From: Gemmiger sp.
Lineage (GTDB): Bacteria; Bacillota; Clostridia; Oscillospirales; Ruminococcaceae
Direction of reading: 5' to 3'
Assembly: GCA_028710135.1 (NCBI GenBank)
Contig: JAQUSS010000008.1
Location: forward strand, 1-42,860
DNA length: 42,860 nt
The translations under genes were made by a program, and so were the position numbers. The notes beneath the pieces are model-generated. The model did no database searches and had not been told where the DNA came from. It saw only the letters and a program-made list of their open reading frames with translations. Within the stretch, counting starts at the first letter, position 1, and every line of letters starts with the position of its first letter. Positions 7,303 through 14,370 of this stretch are shown piece after piece.

Positions 7303-8025
7303 ATGATTAAGCTGGAAAAGGTGAATAAATATTTTGGAGATTTGCACGTTTTGAAGGACGTTACCCTACAGGTGGCCGAGGGGGAAAAGCTGGTGATTAT
7401 CGGGCCGTCCGGCTCGGGCAAATCCACAACCGTGCGGTGCATGAACTTTTTGGAGGAACCCACCAGCGGCCAGGTGTACATCAACGGCACCCTGCTAACC
7501 CACAAAAACAAGCGCCAGCTTATCCGGGATAATATGTCGATGGTGTTTCAGCAGTTTAACCTTTACCCCCACATGACGGTGCTGAAAAACCTGACCCTGG
7601 CCCCCACCAAGCTCCTTCACAAATCCAAGCAGGAGGCCGAGGCCCTGGCCTTCCACTATCTGGAGGTTGTGGGGCTGACGGATAAGGCGCACGTTTACCC
7701 CTCCACCCTTTCGGGCGGGCAGCAGCAGCGCATTGCCATTGCCCGCGCGCTTTGTGCCGAAACCAAAATCATCCTGTTCGACGAGCCAACCTCCGCCCTT
7801 GACCCCGAAACCATCCAGGAGGTGCTGGAGGTTATGGTTCGCCTTGCCAAGGAAAACATCACCATGGTGGTGGTTACCCACGAGATGGGCTTTGCGCGCC
7901 AGGTGGCAGACCGGGTGGTTTTTATGGCCGATGGCCAAATTTTGGAGGAGGGTAGCCCCGAGCATTTCTTTACCGACCCGCAGCACGAGCGGGTGAAGCA
8001 GTTCTTGGGCAAAATCATCAAATAA
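7303..8025 (+). CDS. Polar amino-acid ABC transporter, ATP-binding protein (GlnQ-like)
   Basis: 240 residues, the standard length of the GlnQ/ArtP group. Walker A GPSGSGKST (34-42), Q-loop FQQFNLYPHMTVL, signature LSGGQQQR (136-143), Walker B ILFDEP (157-162), and switch His in VVVTHEMGFARQVADRV. The FNLYPHMTVL and HEMGFAR strings are typical of polar amino-acid importers. It energises uptake by the two permeases encoded downstream, with the lipoprotein at 8189 as receptor. The start has GGAGAGGGGA upstream. A promoter and attenuator precede it, suggesting conditional read-through. The substrate cannot be read from the sequence; cystine, glutamine, glutamate or arginine are the usual choices. 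Confidence 0.93.
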   Translation: MIKLEKVNKYFGDLHVLKDVTLQVAEGEKLVIIGPSGSGKSTTVRCMNFLEEPTSGQVYINGTLLTHKNKRQLIRDNMSMVFQQFNLYPHMTVLKNLTLAPTKLLHKSKQEAEALAFHYLEVVGLTDKAHVYPSTLSGGQQQRIAIARALCAETKIILFDEPTSALDPETIQEVLEVMVRLAKENITMVVVTHEMGFARQVADRVVFMADGQILEEGSPEHFFTDPQHERVKQFLGKIIK

Positions 8026-8126
8026 AACGGCGGGCTGCCGGGGGCGCAGGGCGCGCCCCCCGCAAAAAAACGTTGCGGCGGGGCAGGCCCCCGCATGGCG
8101 GCTTTTGTTGTACGCAAGGCTTTCGT

Positions 8127-8149
8127 TTTAAAGCGCCCGGCGCTTTAAA
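8127..8149. promoter_or_regulatory. 23-nt perfect palindrome between ATPase and binding-protein genes
   Basis: Arms TTTAAAGCGCC (8127-8137) and GGCGCTTTAAA (8139-8149) flank a single C. It sits 40 bp before the lipoprotein start, within a GC-rich intergenic of 163 bp that holds other hairpins (for example GGGGGCG/CGCCCCC near 8040-8060). It could be an operator, an mRNA processing or stabilising hairpin, or both. Confidence 0.5.
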
Positions 8150-8188
8150 TATATACGCACCAAACGCATCAACTTGGGAGGGAAAGAT

Positions 8189-9106
8189 ATGAAAAAGATC
8201 AAAAAGGTTCTGGCGGGCGTTCTGGCAGGCGCTATGGCGCTTTCGCTGGCAGGGTGTGGCGGCACCGCGGCTTCGTCCACAGCATCCTCGTCGGAGGCGG
8301 CAAGCGCTTCTTCGGGGGCAGCCTCCACCGGGGCAGAGAGCGCTACCGCAGAGTATGATGCCGATGTTCAGGCCATTGTAGACCGTGGCGTGCTGCGTGT
8401 CGGGGTGAAAAACGCCGTCATCGGCTTCGGCTACCAGGACCCTGCCACCGGCAGCTATACCGGCATGGAAATTGATATCGCCAAAAAAATTGCCGATACC
8501 CTGGGCGTTGAGGTGGAGTACACCGCCGTAACCGCCGCAACCCGCACCGAGCTGCTGGATTCGGGCGATATCGACTGTGTATTGGCCACCTTCACCATCA
8601 CCGACGAGCGGAAGGAAAGCTGGGATTTTACCACCCCCTACTATACCGACCATGTCACCGTGTTGGTTGAAACCTCCTCCGGCATTACCGACCTAGCCGG
8701 GCTAAAGGATAAGACGGTGGGCGTTTCCTCCGGCTCTACCTCGGCAAAGGCATTGGTGCAGGCCATGATCGCGGCGGGCACCCTGCCCGGCGATGGCTTT
8801 GACCCCGCCACCTTTGACCCTGCCACCTGGACGGACGGCGTAAAGTTCCAACAGTACGACGATTATCCCTCCATCTCCACCGCACTCAGCGCGGGGCAGG
8901 TCGATGCCTTCTGCGTTGATAAATCCATTTTGGCCGTCTACAACACCGATGGCCGCGCCTACATTGCAGACGAATTTTCCCCGCAGGAGTATGGCATTGC
9001 CACCAAAAAAGGCTCCGGCTTCTCGGCGCTTTGCGAAACCCTTGTCACCACCTGGCTAGCGGATGGGACAATTGACGGGCTCGTTGCTACCTACGGGTTG
9101 GGCTAA
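8189..9106 (+). CDS. Polar amino-acid ABC transporter, substrate-binding lipoprotein
   Basis: 305 residues. The signal peptide has a KKIKK n-region and a lipobox LAGC with Cys23 as the lipidated residue. It is followed by a Ser/Ala-rich linker (about 25-55) and a type-3 solute-binding domain. The family's landmark strings are present: GVLRVGVKNAVIGFGY, TGMEIDIAKKIADTLGV, DCVLATFTITDERKESWDFTTPYY and LKDKTVGVSSGSTS. It captures the amino acid outside the membrane and delivers it to the permeases. SD GGGAGGG fixes the ATG at 8189. It is separated from the ATPase by hairpins and from the permeases by two terminator-like stems, an arrangement that may give this gene its own transcript level. Confidence 0.93.
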   Translation: MKKIKKVLAGVLAGAMALSLAGCGGTAASSTASSSEAASASSGAASTGAESATAEYDADVQAIVDRGVLRVGVKNAVIGFGYQDPATGSYTGMEIDIAKKIADTLGVEVEYTAVTAATRTELLDSGDIDCVLATFTITDERKESWDFTTPYYTDHVTVLVETSSGITDLAGLKDKTVGVSSGSTSAKALVQAMIAAGTLPGDGFDPATFDPATWTDGVKFQQYDDYPSISTALSAGQVDAFCVDKSILAVYNTDGRAYIADEFSPQEYGIATKKGSGFSALCETLVTTWLADGTIDGLVATYGLG

Positions 9107-9116
9107 AGCGCAAAAC

Positions 9117-9135
9117 ACCGCGCCGCAGGCGCGGT
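9117..9135 (+). terminator. GC-rich hairpin after the binding-protein gene
   Basis: Exact 8-bp stem ACCGCGCC/GGCGCGGT with a 3-nt loop, 10 nt after the stop codon. It probably stabilises the 3' end of the upstream mRNA. Confidence 0.5.
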
Positions 9136-9143
9136 TTGCCACA

Positions 9144-9180
9144 GCCGTTCCCTGCCCGGCGGGGAACGGCTTTTATTTTT
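9144..9180 (+). terminator. Internal intrinsic terminator in the ABC operon
   Basis: 9-bp stem GCCGTTCCC (9144-9152)/GGGAACGGC (9162-9170) followed by TTTTATTTTT. It lies between the lipoprotein gene and the permease genes. Partial termination here would give more binding protein than permease, a common need in binding-protein-dependent transporters. Confidence 0.75.
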
Positions 9181-9204
9181 AGAAAAAGGGAAGGAGCATG
9201 GCGT

Positions 9205-9924
9205 ATGGAACTGTTCTCGGTGGCATCCTGGGCAAAGGTTTGGGCCTACCGCACCACCTTTTTGCTGGGCTTTGGCAACACACTGCGCACGGCGGTGTTT
9301 GCGCTGCTGCTATCCATGGTGCTGGGCGTTATTTTTGGCCTGGCGGCAACCAGCGGCAAAAAGGCGCTGGTTGCGGTGGCGCGGGTGTATGTGGAAATTA
9401 TCCAAAACACACCGCTGCTGCTGCAAATTTGTTTTTTGTATTATGCGCTGGCCTTTTCGGGCCAGAACGTGGAGATTATTACCACCGGCATTGTGGCGCT
9501 GGGGGTCTACCATGGGGCCTATGTGGCCGAGGTGGTGCGGGCAGGCATCGAGGCCATTCCCCGCGGCCAGTTTGAGGCGGCACTCTCCCAGGGGTTTGGG
9601 TATTTGGGGTATATGTACTACATCATTTTGCCGCAAAGCATAAAAATTATTTTGCCGCCCATGGTCAACCAGGTGGTAAACCTCATCAAAAATACCTCCT
9701 GCCTGTATATCATCGGCGGGGCCGATTTAATTTCGCTAACCTATAGCTTTGTGACGGGGGCCACCACCGGCGGCGCCTATGCACCCGCCTATTTTGTATG
9801 CGGGCTGCTGTTTTTCATTGTCTGCTTCCCCCTTTCCACCCTGGCAGGTATGTGGGAAAGTGCCCTAAAAAACCGGGATGCCCGTGTGAACACGGCAACC
9901 AAAAACGTGGAAGGGGTGGCGTAA
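9205..9924 (+). CDS. Amino-acid ABC transporter permease 1
   Basis: 239 residues with about five hydrophobic spans, typical of HisM/GlnP-type permeases. TTFLLGFGNTLRTAVFALLLS is the N-terminal PAAT signature. ARVYVEIIQNTPLLLQ and the EAA-type loop EAIPRGQFEAALSQGFG followed by YYIILPQ contact the ATPase. An AAGGAG site (9191-9196) lies 8 nt before the ATG at 9205; an out-of-frame ATG at 9198 is too close to the site. It pairs with the second permease one nucleotide downstream, presumably forming a heterodimeric channel in the cytoplasmic membrane. Confidence 0.92.
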   Translation: MELFSVASWAKVWAYRTTFLLGFGNTLRTAVFALLLSMVLGVIFGLAATSGKKALVAVARVYVEIIQNTPLLLQICFLYYALAFSGQNVEIITTGIVALGVYHGAYVAEVVRAGIEAIPRGQFEAALSQGFGYLGYMYYIILPQSIKIILPPMVNQVVNLIKNTSCLYIIGGADLISLTYSFVTGATTGGAYAPAYFVCGLLFFIVCFPLSTLAGMWESALKNRDARVNTATKNVEGVA

Positions 9925-9925
9925 T

Positions 9926-10720
9926 ATGGATACCTTGGCGGCCAGTTTTTCAATTTTTGCAAAGCCCGGGGTCATGCTTTTTATCCTGCGTGGGGTATGC
10001 TTTACCCTGGTGCTATCGGTGGTGGCGGTGCTGTGCGGCATTCTGTTTGGCTCGCTGCTGGCGCTGCTGCGCAACTACGCGGTGCATGGCCCGGCGCGGG
10101 TGCTGGGGTGGCTTGCCACCGTTTATATTGAAATTTTCCGCAACACACCCTACCTGCTGTGGATTTTTATCTGCCTGGTGGCCTGCCCCTGCCCGGGCTT
10201 TTTGCAGCATAAGATGCTGGGGTTAACCTCGGTGGAGGTGCGGATACTTTTCCGCGCCTCCATGGCGCTGATTCTCTTCACCTCCTCCGTCATTGCCGAG
10301 ATTGTGCGCGGCGGGCTGAACGCGGTGGCGGCGGGCCAGTTTGAGGCCGGGCGCTCCCAGGGGTTTAGCACGGTGCAAATTATCTGCTACATCGTTTTGC
10401 CCCAGGCCTATCGGGCGGTGGTGCCCACTTTGTTAAGCCAGGTCATCACCACCATCAAAGATTCCTCCTACCTGGCAAACGTGGCGGTTATTGAGCTGAT
10501 GGCCCGTGTGCGGCAAATTTTAAGCACCTCCTATATGTACAACGGCACCGGCAAGCAGAATGTAAGCGATGTGTTTGTGCTGTTTGGGTTGGCGTGTATC
10601 CTATATTTTATCATCAATTTTTCGCTGTCCTGCCTGGTGCGCAAGCTGCAAAAGCCCAAAAAAGCGCCCGGCAGGCAGCCCGCGCAGGCGGCAGCGCCGC
10701 AGAGGGAGGAAGTTGCATGA
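9926..10720 (+). CDS. Amino-acid ABC transporter permease 2
   Basis: 264 residues and the same fold as permease 1: FILRGVCFTLVLSVVAVL, then TVYIEIFRNTPYLLWIF, and an EAA-type loop NAVAAGQFEAGRSQGFS followed by IVLPQAYR. About five to six membrane spans. The extra C-terminal tail is basic and Pro/Ala-rich (KPKKAPGRQPAQ), unlike permease 1. It starts one base after the permease 1 stop, with the SD inside the upstream gene, and its TGA overlaps the ATG of the kinase-like gene. All four transporter parts are therefore in one unit (ATPase, receptor, two permeases). Confidence 0.92.
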   Translation: MDTLAASFSIFAKPGVMLFILRGVCFTLVLSVVAVLCGILFGSLLALLRNYAVHGPARVLGWLATVYIEIFRNTPYLLWIFICLVACPCPGFLQHKMLGLTSVEVRILFRASMALILFTSSVIAEIVRGGLNAVAAGQFEAGRSQGFSTVQIICYIVLPQAYRAVVPTLLSQVITTIKDSSYLANVAVIELMARVRQILSTSYMYNGTGKQNVSDVFVLFGLACILYFIINFSLSCLVRKLQKPKKAPGRQPAQAAAPQREEVA

Positions 10721-11310
10721 AGCCCTTTATCATCACCATTTCCCGCCAGTTTGCCAGCATGGGCCGCTCGGTTGCGCAGCAGCTTGCCGGGCGGCTGGGG
10801 GTGGAATTTTACGACCGTGATATTGTGGAGGAAACCGCCAAGCGGATGGGGTTGCCGGTATCCTCGGTCAGCGATGCCGAGGAAACGGCCCACAACCGTT
10901 ATTTTGGCCGTGCCTATCCGTTGGGGATGGGGCTAAAAAGCATGCAGGATGAAATTTTTATGATCCAAAAAAATATCATCTGCGACCTGGCCGCCCGCGA
11001 ATCCTGCATTTTGGTGGGCCGCTGTGCCGATGCCATTTTGGCCGACCACACAAACCTGCTGGCCGTTTACATCTATGCCCCCTGGGAGGCACGGCTGAAA
11101 AACTGTGTGGAAAAGTTGGAGATGGATGAAAAAACGGCCAAAAAGATGATGGCGGCCGTAGACCATTCGCGCGATAGCTACCACCGCGCGTACGGCAATG
11201 CCGAGGACGATTTTACCCACCGCCACCTGATGCTGGATAGCAGCCGCTTTGGCGTGGAGGGCACCGCCGCCCTGCTGGAAGCCGTTGCCCGCCAACAATT
11301 TGGCGAGTAA
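10717..11310 (+). CDS. Cytidylate kinase-like family protein
   Basis: 197 residues. It opens MKPFIITISRQFASMGRSVAQQLA, the pattern of the cytidylate kinase-like family (PF13189 type), in which ISRQ-x-G-x-GG/GR takes the place of a classical P-loop. LGVEFYDRDIVEE and ESCILVGRCADAIL are further family landmarks, and the Arg-rich lid region includes DHSRDSYHRAYG. True CMP kinase is encoded separately at 21114, so this paralogue probably phosphorylates something else. The ATG overlaps the permease TGA (ATGA), with AGGGAGGA upstream, so its translation is coupled to the transporter. The reason for that link is unknown. Confidence 0.87.
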   Translation: MKPFIITISRQFASMGRSVAQQLAGRLGVEFYDRDIVEETAKRMGLPVSSVSDAEETAHNRYFGRAYPLGMGLKSMQDEIFMIQKNIICDLAARESCILVGRCADAILADHTNLLAVYIYAPWEARLKNCVEKLEMDEKTAKKMMAAVDHSRDSYHRAYGNAEDDFTHRHLMLDSSRFGVEGTAALLEAVARQQFGE

Positions 11311-11328
11311 GCCAAAAACCTTGCCAAT

Positions 11329-11383
11329 AAAACCGCAGCGGGTGCCCCGGCGCGGCCTGCGCGGCAATCGGCCACTCGGTTTT
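11329..11383 (+). terminator. Possible terminator after the ABC/kinase operon
   Basis: AAAACCG (11329-11335) can pair with CGGTTTT (11377-11383) around a GC-rich interior that contains GCGCGGC/GCGCGGC-type stems. The T run after the stem is short. It separates the kinase-like gene from the folT promoter. Confidence 0.4.
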
Positions 11384-11407
11384 TATCGGCGCGGGCCGAA
11401 TTTGCCG

Positions 11408-11435
11408 TTGCATTTTTTGTAGAAAGCATTATAAT
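11408..11435 (+). promoter_or_regulatory. Promoter of the folT transcript
   Basis: -35 TTGCAT (11408-11413), 16-bp spacer, -10 TATAAT (11430-11435). The RNA would start near 11442, about 40 nt before the THF riboswitch. Confidence 0.7.
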
Positions 11436-11479
11436 AAGAACCAGCCCGATAGAATAAAATCGTGGTTTGAATAAGAATC

Positions 11480-11601
11480 GCAGAGTAGGAATTTGCGCGT
11501 ACCCATGGGCAACCATGGATCAGTGCCTGACCAACGGGGAGTTGTGGCAGGACGAAGTGGCCGTTTTGGCGGCCCGCGGTGCAGGTTCCGCATCCCACTG
11601 C
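11480..11601 (+). promoter_or_regulatory. Tetrahydrofolate (THF) riboswitch
   Basis: Matches the folT-type THF riboswitch by conserved blocks in the right order. P1 closes GCAG (11480-11483) with CTGC (11598-11601). GAGTAG is at 11483-11488, followed by GGAA pairing with TTCC (11586-11589) and TGC with GCA (11581-11583). The 5' internal loop has GCGCGT (11495-11500). The 3' half carries ACGAAGTGGCCG, CCCGCGGTGCAGG and CCGCATCC, the last three being the most conserved part of the family. The P3 arm here (TGCC-TGACCAAC-loop-GTTG-TGGCA) is intact. THF binding normally reduces expression of the folate transporter gene downstream. Confidence 0.88.
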
Positions 11602-11610
11602 TGCTGGCGG

Positions 11611-11689
11611 TGTACAGATGGCCTTTGCGGCGTATGTGCGCCGCTTTGCCATCTGGCCTCTGCTGTGCGGCTACGCTGTACAACGGAGG
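11611..11689 (+). promoter_or_regulatory. Probable expression platform of the THF riboswitch
   Basis: A strong hairpin lies at 11615-11655 (CAGATGGC...GCGGCG loop CGCCGC...GCCATCTG). The flanking palindromes TGTACA at 11611-11616 and 11677-11682 could pair with each other. CCTC at 11657-11660 is complementary to GAGG of the folT ribosome site (11686-11689). No T run follows, so control is more likely at translation initiation than by termination. Confidence 0.45.
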
Positions 11690-11695
11690 TTTTGT

Positions 11696-12256
11696 ATGAT
11701 GGAAAAAGCAGTATCCTTCCGCGCCCGGATGGCCGATGCCGCCGCCGAGCTGAAAAAGCCCCGCAGCCTGGCCCTGGCGGCCGTGCTGGCGGCCCTGAAC
11801 CTGGTGCTAAACCAGTTTACCATCCCGCTATCCCAATACCTGGAAATTGGCTTCGACTTTTTAACCGTGGCGGCCACCGCCTACCTTTGCGGCCCCTGGA
11901 TGGCGGCCTTGGCGGGCTTTTCCACCGATGTGCTGGGCTATTTTTTGCGCCCCAACGGCCCCTATTTCCCCGGCTTTACCCTAAGCGCCATCCTGCTGGG
12001 GGTGGTGTACGGGCTGTGGTACTACCACCGCCCAGTATCCATCCCCCGCATTATGGGCTGCAAGCTGGTGGTAACGCTGCTGTTCAACTTTTTGCTCACC
12101 CCGCTGTGGCTCCACCTGATGTATGGGCAGGCGTTTGTGGTGTTAAGCGGCCTGCGCATTGTAAAAAACATCATCAAATTCCCGGTGGATGTGGCGCTGC
12201 TTTACCTGGTTTTAAAAACCTGCGAAAAGTATTTGAACAAAAATAAATCCCAATAA
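11696..12256 (+). CDS. folT: Folate ECF transporter S component FolT
   Basis: 186 residues with five to six membrane spans. The N-terminus is short and cytosolic, then LALAAVLAALNLVLNQFTIPL opens the first span. The string EIGFDFLTVAATAYLCGPWMAALAGFSTDVLGYFLRP is the characteristic core of ECF S components. FolT binds folate and works with the shared EcfA/A'/T module, which is not in this window. ACGGAGGT precedes the ATG at 11696; the next Met (11699) is also possible. The THF riboswitch directly upstream strongly supports the folate assignment. Confidence 0.92.
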   Translation: MMEKAVSFRARMADAAAELKKPRSLALAAVLAALNLVLNQFTIPLSQYLEIGFDFLTVAATAYLCGPWMAALAGFSTDVLGYFLRPNGPYFPGFTLSAILLGVVYGLWYYHRPVSIPRIMGCKLVVTLLFNFLLTPLWLHLMYGQAFVVLSGLRIVKNIIKFPVDVALLYLVLKTCEKYLNKNKSQ

Positions 12257-12273
12257 AAAAAGAGGTTTTTACT

Positions 12274-12843
12274 ATGCTTACATTGCCGCGCGCCAAGGAG
12301 CTTTTGGCCACCACCACCACCGAGGGGCATTTGTTTGAACACGCCCAGGCAGTTTCGGCCTGCATGGGGGCCATGGCGGCCCATTTTGGGGCCGATGCCG
12401 CCTATTGGCAGGCGGTGGGCTACCTGCACGATTACGACTACCAGCAGTACCCCGATGCCCACCTGCAACACACCGAGCAGCCCCTGCGGGATGCTGGGGT
12501 GGAGGAGGAGGCCGTGTACGCCATTTTGGCCCACGGCTATGGGCTGTGCAACCAGGTGGAGCCACAAAGCCCGCTGGATAAAAGCCTGTACACGGTGGAC
12601 GAACTTTCCGGCTTGATTGCCGCCACCGCCAAAATGAACCCCGAGGGCATTGCGGGGGTGAAAGTATCGAGCGTGAAAAAGAAATTTAAGGATAAAAAAT
12701 TTGCAGCCAAAATTGACCGCGCGGTCATTCTGGATGGATGCAGCCGCCTGGGGATGGAGCTGGGCGAGGTGATTGAAATTTGCCTTGCCGGGATGCTGCC
12801 CTACGCCGATGTGCTGGGCATCGGCCCCAAAGCGGGGGCGTAA
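12274..12843 (+). CDS. HD-domain phosphohydrolase-like protein
   Basis: 189 residues in the HDIG-type HD superfamily. Candidate metal ligands are H23 (HLFEHAQAV), the HD pair H52-D53 (GYLHDYDY), H66 and H87 (AILAHGYG). The region GLIAATAKMNPEGIAGVKVSSVKKKFKDKKFA is a recurrent C-terminal part of this small uncharacterised HD subfamily. Members probably hydrolyse a phosphorylated nucleotide or metabolite in the cytosol; the substrate is not known. It starts 17 nt after folT, with AAAGAGG upstream, and must share the folT transcript, so it may be under THF control as well. Confidence 0.85.
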   Translation: MLTLPRAKELLATTTTEGHLFEHAQAVSACMGAMAAHFGADAAYWQAVGYLHDYDYQQYPDAHLQHTEQPLRDAGVEEEAVYAILAHGYGLCNQVEPQSPLDKSLYTVDELSGLIAATAKMNPEGIAGVKVSSVKKKFKDKKFAAKIDRAVILDGCSRLGMELGEVIEICLAGMLPYADVLGIGPKAGA

Positions 12844-12875
12844 CCCCGGCGTGTTCCCCCTGCAAAAAATGGAAG

Positions 12876-12942
12876 GCTCCCCCGAAAAACGGCACCCGCA
12901 AGCGGCAAACGCTTCAGGCACCGCCCCGGGGGAGCATTTTTT
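12876..12942 (+). terminator. Terminator of the folT-HD operon
   Basis: 9-bp stem GCTCCCCCG (12876-12884)/CGGGGGAGC (12927-12935) followed by ATTTTTTGG. A smaller hairpin, AAGCG/CGCTT, lies in the long loop. Confidence 0.65.
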
Positions 12943-12996
12943 GGGTGGCAACCGCCAAAAATAGGGGGAAGCTCCCCCCCTGGGGGCCATGCCGCG

Positions 12997-13025
12997 TTGC
13001 TTTTTGGCAAAAAAAACGGTATAAT
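12997..13025 (+). promoter_or_regulatory. Promoter for the glycan cluster
   Basis: -35 TTGCTT (12997-13002), 17-bp spacer rich in A, -10 TATAAT (13020-13025). The first start codon is at 13258, giving a leader of about 225 nt that contains repeat copy C. The 414-bp stretch between the HD gene and this cluster holds only the terminator, this promoter and that repeat. Confidence 0.72.
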
Positions 13026-13142
13026 ACAAAAATGTATAGGTGCGGTTTTCTCCGGGCAGGGGATAGGGCGCAGCGCCGGGCATAGCGCCGGGCCGCGCAC
13101 CAAAACTCCAACCGCCCAACCGTAAAAGTACAAAATGCTAAA

Positions 13143-13215
13143 AGCTAAAAAATAGCCGGTGGCTATTTTTTAGCCATCCGCCCCGGTTGCCGCGCAGCGA
13201 CGCGGGGCGGCAAAT
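13143..13215 (-). repeat. Double-hairpin interspersed repeat, copy C (inverted)
   Basis: Read on the - strand it gives GCCCCGCGTCGCTGCGCGGC followed by AACCGGGGC and then GGCTAAAAAATAGCC, nearly the sequence of copies A and B. The hairpin AAAAATAGCC-GGT-GGCTATTTTT is symmetrical. It lies in the leader of the glycan cluster, between promoter and first gene, where it could stop or dampen transcription. Confidence 0.75.
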
Positions 13216-13257
13216 AGAAATGCAACTAGAAATCAAGATAAAAAAGGGGCAAAAGCT

Positions 13258-14247
13258 ATGCAGCAACAGCCAGTAAACACCGCAGGCAGCACCGCAATCC
13301 GGCAGGGGGAGGACCTTTTGGTAGGCTCCACCGGCTTTGTGGGGGGCAATTTGGCCGCCGCACACACCTTTGGCCGGGCCGTGCATGGCAGCAACGTGGC
13401 CGAAAGCTACGGCACCGCGCCCGCCCTTTGCGTGTATGCGGGGGTGCCCGCCGCCATGTTTTTGGCCAATGCCGACCCCGCTGCGGATTTGGCCGTGATG
13501 GCCGCCGCTCGCCAAAACCTGCAACAAATTGCCCCGCGGCGGCTGGTGCTCATCTCCACCATCGCGGTTTATGCCGATAGCCGTGGCCGGGATGAAAGCA
13601 CCCCGCCCACCCCCGATGGCCTGCCCGCCTACGGCAAAAACCGGCTGACGCTGGAACACTGGGTGCGGCAAGATTTCCCCGATGCGCTGATTGTGCGGCT
13701 GCCCGCGCTCTATGGCCGGGGGCTGAAAAAGAACTTTTTGTATGACCTAAAAACCATCACCCCGGCCATGCTAAAACCAGAGGTTTACGCCACCCTGGCC
13801 GCCCAAAGCCCCCTGGTGGCGGCGGGCTACACCCTGGCGGAAAACGGCTTTTACAAGCGCAACGGGCAGGGGAGCGACGCGGCCCTAAAAGAATTTTTTG
13901 CCGCGGGCAGCTTTAACGCCCTCTCCTTCACCGATAGCCGCAGCCGCTACCAATTTTACGATTTGGCCCGCCTTTGGCAAGACGTCACGGTGGCCTTGGC
14001 CGCGGGGCTAACCACGTTGAACCTGACCACCCCGCCGGTGACAGCTGCCGAGGTGTACACCGCCGTTACCGGCAAAACAGGCTGGAAGAACGAGCTGCCC
14101 CGCCCCCCGTTTGATTACGACCTCCACAGCCGCTACGCCGCGCTGCTGGGCGGGCAAAACCCCTACCTGTGCACTAGGGCGGAGGAACTGGCCGCCATCT
14201 GCCGCTTTATGCAGGTGGGCGAAGGCCCTAAAACGCCGCAAGGCTAA
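13258..14247 (+). CDS. Extended-SDR NAD-dependent epimerase/dehydratase-like protein
   Basis: 329 residues with the Rossmann motif GSTGFVG (23-29), which normally binds NAD(P). LVLISTIAVYAD (96-107) gives the SDR Ser/Thr strand and AYGKNRLTLE (124-133) the active-site Tyr125. The usual catalytic Lys four residues after Tyr is Arg129 here, while K127 is two residues after. Family members act on nucleotide sugars; the changed lysine makes ordinary redox chemistry uncertain. The middle and C-terminal parts (LPALYGRGLKKNFLYDLK and an insert near 180-220) are longer than in simple epimerases. An AAAAAGGGG site precedes the ATG. First gene of a six-gene cluster. Confidence 0.82.
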   Translation: MQQQPVNTAGSTAIRQGEDLLVGSTGFVGGNLAAAHTFGRAVHGSNVAESYGTAPALCVYAGVPAAMFLANADPAADLAVMAAARQNLQQIAPRRLVLISTIAVYADSRGRDESTPPTPDGLPAYGKNRLTLEHWVRQDFPDALIVRLPALYGRGLKKNFLYDLKTITPAMLKPEVYATLAAQSPLVAAGYTLAENGFYKRNGQGSDAALKEFFAAGSFNALSFTDSRSRYQFYDLARLWQDVTVALAAGLTTLNLTTPPVTAAEVYTAVTGKTGWKNELPRPPFDYDLHSRYAALLGGQNPYLCTRAEELAAICRFMQVGEGPKTPQG

Positions 14248-14291
14248 GGCCCCTGCGCACCATTGATGCCGTTCGATGCCATTTTTGGCCC

Positions 14292-14333
14292 GCCAAATCC
14301 ATTTGCCCCTTTATTGGGATAGAAGAATTTGGC
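14292..14333. repeat. Short inverted repeat in the glycan cluster intergenic
   Basis: GCCAAAT (14292-14298) and ATTTGGC (14327-14333) flank a 28-nt spacer in the 123-bp gap before the isomerase gene. It may be an mRNA hairpin; no promoter was found in this gap. Confidence 0.4.
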
Positions 14334-14370
14334 AGGCAACACAAGCTAGCAAGCGCGAAAGGACACCCGC

